Assembly (NCBI GenBank): GCA_019322815.1
Contig: JAHWIB010000010.1
Location: 1-30,712, forward strand
From: Candidatus Woesearchaeota archaeon
GTDB lineage: Archaea; Nanobdellota; Nanobdellia; Woesearchaeales; WJKL01
Direction of reading: 5' to 3'
DNA: 30,712 nucleotides
In this document: positions 7,496 through 14,582 of the stretch, piece by piece
How the letters are laid out: each line of letters begins with the position of its first letter
Position numbering within the stretch: the stretch's first letter is position 1
Position numbers and translations under genes: made by a program
The notes under the pieces: generated by a model
The model's database searches: none
What the model saw: the letters and a program-made list of their open reading frames with translations, nothing else
What the model was told of the DNA's origin: nothing

Positions 7496-7774
7496 ATGAG
7501 CTTAGACACTCAAACAATAAAAGCAGAAAAAGAAAATAAAATGCCTTCTTTTGTAGGAATGAAAAAGATAAGAGACAGAGATGCGAGAATTAGAAAACCA
7601 GAAGGAGCTAATTTAGTATGTAGATGTGGAGGTTATGCAAAATTCTGGCAGGGAGAAAAGCCTCAAAATAATGGAATGACCTGGCATGAGATTCCAGCTG
7701 AATTCAATTGGGTTTATTTTCCAGAACTTAGTCCAGCAAGTGAAGATTATGGAACACCACGATACGAAAGATAA
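7496..7774 (+). CDS. Unknown 92-residue protein in the BCAA island
   Basis: A small soluble protein that I do not recognise. The N-terminal 40 residues are charged (MSLDTQTIKAEKENKMPSF). The C-terminal half has a CRC motif (about residues 45-47) followed by GGYAKFWQGEKP, TWHEIP, FNWVYFPELSP and a terminal YGTPRYER, rich in Trp, Tyr and Pro. The frame extends to a GTG at 7487, but that GTG is part of an AAGGTG Shine-Dalgarno six bases before the ATG at 7496, so the ATG is chosen. It sits between the leucine- and isoleucine-pathway synthases and has its own Leu/Ile/Val leader, so a role in branched-chain amino acid metabolism or its control is inferred from context alone. Confidence 0.7.
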   Translation: MSLDTQTIKAEKENKMPSFVGMKKIRDRDARIRKPEGANLVCRCGGYAKFWQGEKPQNNGMTWHEIPAEFNWVYFPELSPASEDYGTPRYER

Positions 7775-7785
7775 AAAACAAACAA

Positions 7786-7795
7786 TTTTTAAATA
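7786..7795 (+). promoter_or_regulatory. TATA promoter of the Ile leader unit
   Basis: TTTTTAAATAA is centred 27 nt before the leader ATG at 7818, the same spacing as at the other two leader ORFs. Confidence 0.68.
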
Positions 7796-7817
7796 ACCTT
7801 TAATTTCAGAAATCAAA

Positions 7818-7892
7818 ATGTCAGCAAAACTAGCAAAAAAGATAAAAAGTATAATTTCTGCTAGTGCTATTATTATAATTATTATAGGATAA
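7818..7892 (+). CDS. Isoleucine-rich leader peptide of the citramalate-type synthase (candidate attenuator)
   Basis: A 24-codon leaderless ORF beginning MSAKLAKKIKSIISASA and ending in six consecutive Ile codons (ATT ATT ATA ATT ATT ATA) and one Gly before TAA; 9 of 24 residues are Ile. A perfect stem starts at the last base of the stop codon, and the citramalate-synthase-like gene begins 65 nt after the stop. By analogy with bacterial ilv leaders, stalling on Ile codons would report shortage of isoleucyl-tRNA. The match between an Ile run and an enzyme of the citramalate route to isoleucine supports both assignments. Mechanism is not shown by the sequence. Confidence 0.7.
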   Translation: MSAKLAKKIKSIISASAIIIIIIG

Positions 7893-7925
7893 ATGCCCAA
7901 CTAAATCTGCTAATTTCTGGGCATT
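7892..7925 (+). promoter_or_regulatory. Post-leader hairpin of the Ile unit
   Basis: AATGCCCA (7892-7899) pairs perfectly with TGGGCATT (7918-7925) around an 18-nt loop; the stem begins at the last base of the leader stop codon. The loop segment ACTAAATCT (7900-7908) can also pair, 8 of 9, with AGAGTTAGT (7934-7942) just before the Shine-Dalgarno, as a pseudoknot or alternative fold. No oligo-T tract follows. Confidence 0.6.
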
Positions 7926-7957
7926 GAAAGAAAAGAGTTAGTAGAGAGGACAATAAA

Positions 7958-9553
7958 ATGATGCAAGAATTATCAGATACAACCCAAAAGCTTTATGAAG
8001 AAAAAGGAATTCCTGATTCAAGAGGGGATTATATGCCTGAAATAATGGATACAACTCTTAGGGATGGAGAACAAACAGAAGGTGTTTCATTTCCAAAGCA
8101 AGAAAAGCTAACATTAGCTAAAAAAATATTGCAATTAGGAGTTGATAGAATAGAAGTGGCTTCAGCAGGTGAAACAAAACAGGAATTTGATACAGTTAAA
8201 TCAATATGTGAGTGGGCAAAAACAAAAGGATACATAAATAATATTGAAGTTTTAGCTTTTGTTAATAAAGAAAGCATTGACTGGATTTACGAAACAGGAT
8301 GCAGAACTGTGAATCTATTATGCAAGGGTTCATCAAATCATCTGAAAGAACAATTAAGAAAAACAAAAGAAGAACATCTTGCAGATATTAAAGAAATAGT
8401 TGAATATGCAAAAGAAAAAGGAATGAATATTAATGTTTATTTAGAAGACTGGTCAAATGGAATGCTTAATTCAAGAGACTATGTTTATTTTATGATTCAA
8501 GGTTTAAGAGAATTAAATGTTAAAAGAATTATGCTTCCAGACACTTTAGGAGTTCTTTCACCAGAGCAGGTATCTGAGTTCATCAAAGAGATAAAACAAA
8601 AATTTCCAGGCAGATATGATTTCCATGCGCACAATGATTATGGCTTGGCAACAGCAAATACAATTCAAGCAGTTCTGGCAAAGGTAGATGGGATTCATGT
8701 AACAGTTAATAGCCTAGGAGAAAGAACAGGAAATGCTTCTATATTTGAAGTAGCTGTTTGCTTAAAGGATCATTATAATATTGATTTAGGATTAAAAGAA
8801 TCGATGTTTCAGGGATTAAGTGATTTAATATCTCAATTATCAGGAAAAAGGGTTTCATACAATACTTCAATAGTAGGTGAAAATGTTGATTTTCAAACAG
8901 CAGGAATCCATGCAGATGGAGATAAAAAAGCAGAGTTATATATAACAAAGCTTAAGCCGGAAAGATTTGGAAGAGAAGAAGGAAAAAAATATGCATTAGG
9001 AAAACATGTAGGAAAAGCAAGCATAGAATTAAATTTAGAGGAGTTAGGAATAGAGCTTTCTTCAGAACAAATTAAAACATTAAGAGATGAAGTTTCAGAA
9101 TTAGGCCATAGAAAAGAACAAATAACTCAGGCAGACTTGTTGTTTTTAGTTGCAGATTTATTTGAACAGCCGGAAATGATCCCATTCAGGATTCTAGAAT
9201 GTGAAATAAAAACAAGTTTGAATGGAGAAAGATCAGCTTATGTAAAGATAAATTACAAAGGAGATGTTCTAGAGGCAGATTCCAAAGGAGATGGAGGTTA
9301 TGATGCAGCTATGAATGCTGTCAAAAAAATATTAGCTTCAAAAGTAGCGCAGCTTCCTAAATTAGTAGATTATAGCATAACCATTCCTCCTGGTGGTCAG
9401 ACATCTGCATTAACAATGGCTTCAATTGGATGGGAATATAATAAGAAAAAAATTCAGTCAAAAGGAGTAGAAACAGACCAGACTTTTGCAGCTCTTAAAG
9501 CAACAGAAAAGATAATAAATCTAATTTTAAGAAATGGAAATAATAATCATTAA
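7958..9553 (+). CDS. cimA: (R)-citramalate synthase-like enzyme of the IPMS family
   Basis: A 531-residue DRE-TIM metallolyase paralogous to the leuA product but clearly of another subgroup. The motifs are EIMDTTLRDGEQTEGVSF (28-45), HAHNDYGLATAN near 223-234, SLGERTGNAS near 252 and AGIHADGDKKAELY near 312; the C-terminal ~150 residues are a LeuA-type regulatory domain ending in a GGQTSALTMASIGWE stretch. The DTTLRDGEQT-GVSF form resembles the Bacteroidota-type CimA/IPMS proteins as I recall them, which suggests transfer from bacteria. Citramalate synthase condenses pyruvate and acetyl-CoA in the threonine-independent route to isoleucine, consistent with the Ile-run leader upstream. A GAGGA SD lies about 9 nt before the ATG; ATG at 7961 is also possible. 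It ends 2 bp from the convergent LeuRS gene. Confidence 0.75.
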   Translation: MMQELSDTTQKLYEEKGIPDSRGDYMPEIMDTTLRDGEQTEGVSFPKQEKLTLAKKILQLGVDRIEVASAGETKQEFDTVKSICEWAKTKGYINNIEVLAFVNKESIDWIYETGCRTVNLLCKGSSNHLKEQLRKTKEEHLADIKEIVEYAKEKGMNINVYLEDWSNGMLNSRDYVYFMIQGLRELNVKRIMLPDTLGVLSPEQVSEFIKEIKQKFPGRYDFHAHNDYGLATANTIQAVLAKVDGIHVTVNSLGERTGNASIFEVAVCLKDHYNIDLGLKESMFQGLSDLISQLSGKRVSYNTSIVGENVDFQTAGIHADGDKKAELYITKLKPERFGREEGKKYALGKHVGKASIELNLEELGIELSSEQIKTLRDEVSELGHRKEQITQADLLFLVADLFEQPEMIPFRILECEIKTSLNGERSAYVKINYKGDVLEADSKGDGGYDAAMNAVKKILASKVAQLPKLVDYSITIPPGGQTSALTMASIGWEYNKKKIQSKGVETDQTFAALKATEKIINLILRNGNNNH

Positions 9554-9555
9554 TT

Positions 9556-12534
9556 TTATTTAACTAAAAATATAGCAGGCTTTCCAGGCATTGCCTGCTT
9601 TGCTTTATCTTCCTCGCTTTCCTCTGCTCTAATTACAGCTACTGATTCTGCTTTGAATTCTTTTTTTATTTTATCAATACTTTCTCTTAAAGCATTAATT
9701 TCAGTTTTCTGGTCTAAAATAACCTCTGGAATCTTAGAAGGATCCTTGACTAATTTAGGAATAATTGCAGAAATATCTTTTCCATGGTCTTTGATCATTG
9801 TCTTCCTAATTAATTCCCCGATATCTCTTGTTTTCTCAATTTCTTTTTTTAAATTTTTGAAAAATTTGTATTTCCATTCATCTGCAGCAAACAAAATAAT
9901 CTCTTTTGGATTGTTGATTTTAGTCAGTTTCAAAACATTTCTTATATCTGTAATAGTATTTTCAAATATTTTTTCAGCTTCTTCTGCCTTTAAGTCAATC
10001 TTGCTTTCATCATACTTAGGCCATGAAGCTAAACTGATAAATGGTTTGTTTCCAATCTTCTCCCATAACTCCTCAGTAAAATGAGGGCAAAAAGGATGCA
10101 ATAATTTCAAAAATTTCTCTAATGTATCTAAACTAACTTCAGGCTCTAAAGAATCAAATAATTCCCTAATCTTAATAATAGCAAGATTATATCTGAAATT
10201 CTCAATATCTTCTGTAGCTCCTTTTATTGCTTTGTTTAACTTACTCTCTACTTTTTTGCTTGATTTGCCAATTTTAACAGGATGAAAATAATTCCAAACC
10301 TTATGAATAAATCTTGAACTGCCTTCAATTCCTGCATCACTCCATGATAGATCTTTGTCAGGAGAAGCGATTGAAACTAAGAAAAATCTTGCAGTATCAA
10401 TACCATATTTCTTGGATATTGCTTCGGGCAGAACAACATTTCCTCTTGATTTGCTCATTACAAATCCATCTTCTCCGTGCAGCATTCCCTGATTAAATAA
10501 TTTAGTAAAAGGCTCATCAAATCCAATGTAACCTAAATCTCTTAAAGCCTTTGTGAAAAATCTAGCATAGATCAGATGCATACAGGCATGCTCTGCTCCT
10601 CCAATATATTGGTCAACAGGCATCCAATACTTTGCTTTTTTCTTTTCAAAAGGTTCTTTATTATTTTTATTATCACAATATCTTAAAAAATACCATGAAG
10701 AATCAAAAAATGTATCCATTGTATCTGTTTCTCTTCTTGCCTTTGCTTTGCACTTAGGGCATTTTATTTCAATAAATGATTTGCTTGTCTCTAAAGGATT
10801 TCCTTTTCCAAATCTTACTTTTTCAGGAAGTAAAACAGGCAAATCTTTTTCAGGAACAGGAACAATTCCGCATTTCTCACAGTGAATAACAGGAATTGGA
10901 GTTCCCCAATATCTCTGACGTGAAACAAGCCAGTCTCTAAGGCTGTAAGCAACTGATTTTTTAGCATAGCCTTGGTCTTCCATCCAGTCTCCCATTTTTA
11001 TTCTTGCTTCTGGAACAGACATCCCTGTAAACTGGGCAGAGTCAAACATATAGCCCTGCCCGTCGTAACTTAATGGAATCTGCTCTTTTCCTTTTTCCAA
11101 GATAAATTGGTTTTTATCATTTGGTATAAAACCAATCTCAACAAAATCATTCAATTTCATAGAACAATCCTTCATATTTGTAACAACAATCTTATCAGCT
11201 TTTCCTTCTTGATAAAATAAAATCTGGGTTAACTGCCTTAAAACAGCACTTTCCTGCATCGCTGCATAAGGAATATTTTTATCAATTTTAATTTCAATTT
11301 CTGCTAAATCTGTTTTGATATTAATTTTAACTGTCCCTATTTTCTTTCCATCATAAGCTCCATTATATCTATAATTCCTCATCTTTTCATTGTCTAGTCC
11401 AGGATGAATAACATCATAGATATTTTTCTTTTTCTCAACTAATTTATTTGGAAATAATACTTCAAAAAGCCTGATATCATGTGTTTTAGCAAAATCAAAA
11501 TCCCTTTGATCATGGCAGGAAGCCTTGACTATGCCTGTACCAAATTCCATCAAAGCAAAATCAGCAATATATATTGGCAAATCTCTCCCGCTGCAGGGAT
11601 CTTTAGTATATCTTCCTGTGAAATAACCTTCTTTTGCTGCCTCAGCCATAAATTCTCCTCTTGCTTTATTATTTTTTATTCTCTCTATAAACTCTAATGC
11701 TCCTTTTTCCTGCTCTGTTCCTTTAACTAATTCTAAAGCAATAGGATGTTCAGGAGCAATAGCAATAAATATCTCAGCAAAAGATGTATGATGATGAGTT
11801 GTAAATGTAGAAAGAGTGATATTCATACCTTCAACTTTATAATATTGGTCATAACCTTCTTTTTTTCCAATCCAATTCTTCTGCATTATCTTTATTCTCT
11901 CAGGCCACTGCAGATCATCAACTATATCCAAAAGTTCGTCTGCATATTCAGTTGTTTTCAAAAACCATTGCTCTAGATCTTTCTGTTCAACATCAGTATC
12001 AGTATGCCTCCAGCATTTTCCATCATGAACCTGCTCATTTGCTAATACAGTATTGCATTTAGGGCACCAGTTAACAGGAGCTTTTTTTCTGTCAACTAAT
12101 CCTTTTTCCATGAATTTCAAAAAAAAGAATTGGTTCCATTTGTAATACTCAGGAGTGCATGTTGATAACATCCTATCCCAATCATAGCTTAATCCTAAAG
12201 CCTTTTGCTGGCTGATAAAATTATTAATTGCAGTTGTTGTAAATTTCTTAGGATGAACTTTTGCTTTTATTGCAGCATTCTCAGCAGGCAGTCCAAAGCT
12301 GTCATAACCCATTGGATAAAGAACATTAAATCCATTCATCCTCTTGAATCTTGTATAAATATCTCCAATAGTATAATTAAAAGCATGACCCATATGAAGT
12401 CCAGAACCAGAAGGATATGGAAACATCTCCAAACAGTAATATTTAGGAGCTTTTGGATCTTCCTTTACCTTAAAGATTTTTTTATCTTCCCATTTCTTCT
12501 GCCATTTCTTTTCTATCTTATGAAAATCTACCAT
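9556..12534 (-). CDS. leuS: Leucyl-tRNA synthetase, bacterial type with an enlarged insertion
   Basis: A 992-residue class I synthetase. The HIGH motif is HMGH (47-50) in MFPYPSGSGLHMGHAF, and GYDSFGLPAENAA follows at 76-88; both are the bacterial LeuRS form, not the archaeal one. The zinc-type element CPKC is at 157-160 and the KMSKS loop is VMSKS at 692-696. In the editing domain (about 225-500) the expected TTRPDT reads TTHHHT (245-250) and the HDxRD element is retained (HDQRDFDFA, 341-349). An insertion of about 120 residues (365-488) explains the extra length over the ~860 usual for bacterial LeuRS. The start is leaderless, with TATA about 28 nt upstream; no leader ORF is present. Replacement of the archaeal enzyme by a bacterial-type one is inferred. 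Confidence 0.93.
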   Translation of the reverse strand: MVDFHKIEKKWQKKWEDKKIFKVKEDPKAPKYYCLEMFPYPSGSGLHMGHAFNYTIGDIYTRFKRMNGFNVLYPMGYDSFGLPAENAAIKAKVHPKKFTTTAINNFISQQKALGLSYDWDRMLSTCTPEYYKWNQFFFLKFMEKGLVDRKKAPVNWCPKCNTVLANEQVHDGKCWRHTDTDVEQKDLEQWFLKTTEYADELLDIVDDLQWPERIKIMQKNWIGKKEGYDQYYKVEGMNITLSTFTTHHHTSFAEIFIAIAPEHPIALELVKGTEQEKGALEFIERIKNNKARGEFMAEAAKEGYFTGRYTKDPCSGRDLPIYIADFALMEFGTGIVKASCHDQRDFDFAKTHDIRLFEVLFPNKLVEKKKNIYDVIHPGLDNEKMRNYRYNGAYDGKKIGTVKINIKTDLAEIEIKIDKNIPYAAMQESAVLRQLTQILFYQEGKADKIVVTNMKDCSMKLNDFVEIGFIPNDKNQFILEKGKEQIPLSYDGQGYMFDSAQFTGMSVPEARIKMGDWMEDQGYAKKSVAYSLRDWLVSRQRYWGTPIPVIHCEKCGIVPVPEKDLPVLLPEKVRFGKGNPLETSKSFIEIKCPKCKAKARRETDTMDTFFDSSWYFLRYCDNKNNKEPFEKKKAKYWMPVDQYIGGAEHACMHLIYARFFTKALRDLGYIGFDEPFTKLFNQGMLHGEDGFVMSKSRGNVVLPEAISKKYGIDTARFFLVSIASPDKDLSWSDAGIEGSSRFIHKVWNYFHPVKIGKSSKKVESKLNKAIKGATEDIENFRYNLAIIKIRELFDSLEPEVSLDTLEKFLKLLHPFCPHFTEELWEKIGNKPFISLASWPKYDESKIDLKAEEAEKIFENTITDIRNVLKLTKINNPKEIILFAADEWKYKFFKNLKKEIEKTRDIGELIRKTMIKDHGKDISAIIPKLVKDPSKIPEVILDQKTEINALRESIDKIKKEFKAESVAVIRAEESEEDKAKQAMPGKPAIFLVK

Positions 12535-12556
12535 AATTGGGAAAGTATAATATAGA

Positions 12557-12566
12557 ATTTATAAAT
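12557..12566 (-). promoter_or_regulatory. TATA promoter of leuS
   Basis: On the minus strand TTTATAAAT is centred about 28 nt before the ATG at 12534. Confidence 0.6.
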
Positions 12567-12616
12567 GTTACTTTAAGAATAAAGGAAAAAGATTATTTTT
12601 TAACTCTATAATCATT

Positions 12617-13375
12617 TTAAAACTCTTCTTTTTCATTCCAAAATATTATTTTTTTCTCAATTAAACTGATTAACCAAAAAAATACTAATCCACCTAATGC
12701 GCTCATAATTATAGCAGCAAACATCCTAACAGTTTCAAGATGATAAGAAGAAACTAAAATAACATATCCAATTCCCCTATTAGCTCCAACAAATTCTCCA
12801 ACAACTGCACCAACAACAGCAAGCCCTGTTGAGATTTTTAAAGCAGAAAAGATATAAGGCAGTGAATTTGGCAACCTTAATCTAGTAAATATTTGCCATT
12901 TGTCAGCATAGTATGATTTAAATAATTTTAGAGAATCTTCATCCACTATTCTTAGTCCTTTGACTGTACTTACTAAAATTGGAAAAAAGCAAATTACAGC
13001 AGCAGCTACAATCTTAGATATCAAAGATGTTCCAAACCATAAAACCAAAAGAGGAGCCATTGCTATAATAGGCGTTGTCTTAAGCGCTATAACATATGGA
13101 TAAAATCCTTTTTCCGCTGTTTTTGAATGGGCAAAAATCACTCCAATAATAAAACCTAAAATATTTGCGATTATAAAACCAACAAACGCTTCTAGCATTG
13201 TAATTCCAGTATGTCCTAGAAGAGAATTAAAGTTTGTTACTATTTCAGAAATTATTCTTGTTGGTTTTGGCACAAGATATTCTGGAACATTAAATATTAA
13301 AACCAATAGCTCCCAAATTACTAAAACTCCTCCAGAAAATAAAACTGGAATTCCAATATCCTTTAATTTAATCAT
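12617..13375 (-). CDS. ABC importer permease, SsuC/TauC type (system 1)
   Basis: A 252-residue inner membrane permease with about six hydrophobic segments and the EAA-type cytoplasmic loop around residues 150-185 (SYYADKWQIFTRLRLPNSLPYIFSALK), which couples to the ATPase. The family imports small organic solutes: taurine, sulfonates, nitrate, or thiamine precursors. The frame can be opened to 13393, but the ATG at 13375 overlaps the ATPase stop as ATGA, the normal coupling in this operon, and begins MIKLKDIG. Last gene of the operon Zn-ribbon/binding protein/ATPase/permease. Confidence 0.85.
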   Translation of the reverse strand: MIKLKDIGIPVLFSGGVLVIWELLVLIFNVPEYLVPKPTRIISEIVTNFNSLLGHTGITMLEAFVGFIIANILGFIIGVIFAHSKTAEKGFYPYVIALKTTPIIAMAPLLVLWFGTSLISKIVAAAVICFFPILVSTVKGLRIVDEDSLKLFKSYYADKWQIFTRLRLPNSLPYIFSALKISTGLAVVGAVVGEFVGANRGIGYVILVSSYHLETVRMFAAIIMSALGGLVFFWLISLIEKKIIFWNEKEEF

Positions 13376-14565
13376 AAAATTTTTCTTAGGCATTCTATCA
13401 ATTCAATATACTTTTTACTATGTTTCATTTTAATTTTTCTTGGCCTCGGCAAATCAATATTTAGGATTCTCTCAATTTTTGCAGGTCTTTTAGATAAAAC
13501 AATTACTCTGTCTGATAAGAAAACAGCTTCTGGTATTGAGTGGGTAACTAGAACAATTGTTTTTTTAGTTTTTTCCCATATCCCCAAGAGTTCCATATTT
13601 AATTTTTCACGAGTTAATTCATCTAAAGATTTAAATGGTTCATCCATCAATAATACATGAGGATCAAGAATAAGTCCTCTTGCAAGAGATGCTCTTGCCT
13701 GCATACCTCCTGAAAGTTGATTCGGGCTATAATTTTCAAATCCTCTTAATTCAACAAGTTCTAATAATTTTTCAGGCAAATGGTCTATTTCCCATGCTCT
13801 CTCAAAAAGCAACCTATAAGCATCTGCTAATTTTTTTGATTTAATAAGTCGAACAAGAGGTATCTTTTTTTCTTTATCCCATTTTATGAATATGACTTTG
13901 TCCTTATAGATATTTACTCCCCTAGGATATTTTTCTTTTAATGTTTTATAAGCGATTATGTCATATTGTGATTTTTGCCCTCTTTTAATATAATTAAGAA
14001 CTCTAGCCGGAGAAAGGGCCCTTATTTTTATACCTTTTTTTTCTCGTTTTTTGTGATATTCCAAAAAAAAATCATGCATTTTCTTTTCAGTAAAAGCAAT
14101 CTCTCCTATCATAAACGCAACATACTCTTCTCCTCTTTTCATAGTTCTAAGAATATCATCAAATGCTTGTTTTATTCCATCCCATCCATCAAAAAATTGC
14201 TCACTTTTTATTTCCTTAGACAAAGCTTCAATAGGGATTTCTTTGATTTCTCTCCCAACAATATCTAGAGGCAGTTCAATATTTTGTTTTATATTTAACC
14301 ATGGAAGTAAAATTGGATTTTGAAAAATATATCCTACTTCTCTTTTTTTAAGAGCTGTTTTAGAAGAGTGTCCTCCAATAATAATCTTACCCTTAGAAGC
14401 TTCAATTAAACCGCCTAAAATATTAAGCAATGTTGTTTTTCCGCAGCCACTAGAACCAATTATAGAAATAAATTCCCCTTCTTTTACATCAAAATTTATA
14501 TCATCCAGAACAAGAAGTTTATCATAATATTTTTTAATTTTTTTAACATTGATTATAGATGACAT
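13372..14565 (-). CDS. ABC importer ATPase with an inserted TrmB-type effector domain (system 1)
   Basis: A 397-residue SsuB/TauB-type ATPase, about 150 residues longer than its relatives (system 2 has 242). Walker A is GSSGCGKT (37-44), Q-loop Q82, signature LSGGM (284-288), Walker B HVLLMDEP (303-310), H-loop H342. Between about residues 105 and 262, in the helical subdomain after PWLNIKQNIELPL, lies an insert that aligns with the C-terminal effector domains of the TrmB regulators at 15821 and 19071. EQFFDGWDGIKQAFDDIL corresponds to GTIYKGKKGLKSIFEDIL; the middle is DFFLEYHKKREKKGIKI; the insert ends KVIFIKWDKEK...RLLFERAW like their KVATILWSDVP...FFNILWEE. All ATPase motifs remain intact. 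I infer ligand-dependent control of transport. It starts 17 nt after the binding-protein gene, without a clear SD. Confidence 0.88.
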   Translation of the reverse strand: MSSIINVKKIKKYYDKLLVLDDINFDVKEGEFISIIGSSGCGKTTLLNILGGLIEASKGKIIIGGHSSKTALKKREVGYIFQNPILLPWLNIKQNIELPLDIVGREIKEIPIEALSKEIKSEQFFDGWDGIKQAFDDILRTMKRGEEYVAFMIGEIAFTEKKMHDFFLEYHKKREKKGIKIRALSPARVLNYIKRGQKSQYDIIAYKTLKEKYPRGVNIYKDKVIFIKWDKEKKIPLVRLIKSKKLADAYRLLFERAWEIDHLPEKLLELVELRGFENYSPNQLSGGMQARASLARGLILDPHVLLMDEPFKSLDELTREKLNMELLGIWEKTKKTIVLVTHSIPEAVFLSDRVIVLSKRPAKIERILNIDLPRPRKIKMKHSKKYIELIECLRKIL

Positions 14566-14582
14566 AGTAAAAAAGAAAAAAA

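Noticed and set aside
5603..7930. Intrinsic terminators after the three leader peptides
   Set aside because: The hairpins are real, but no oligo-T tract follows any of them, so they are not listed as terminators.
12205..12555. 116-residue plus-strand ORF opposite the LeuRS N-terminus
   Set aside because: It is a shadow of the conserved HIGH region of leuS with atypical composition and no promoter.
12535..12616. A possible Leu leader ORF before leuS
   Set aside because: The TATA box is at leaderless distance from leuS itself; there is no room or ORF for a leader peptide. The same holds for trpS.
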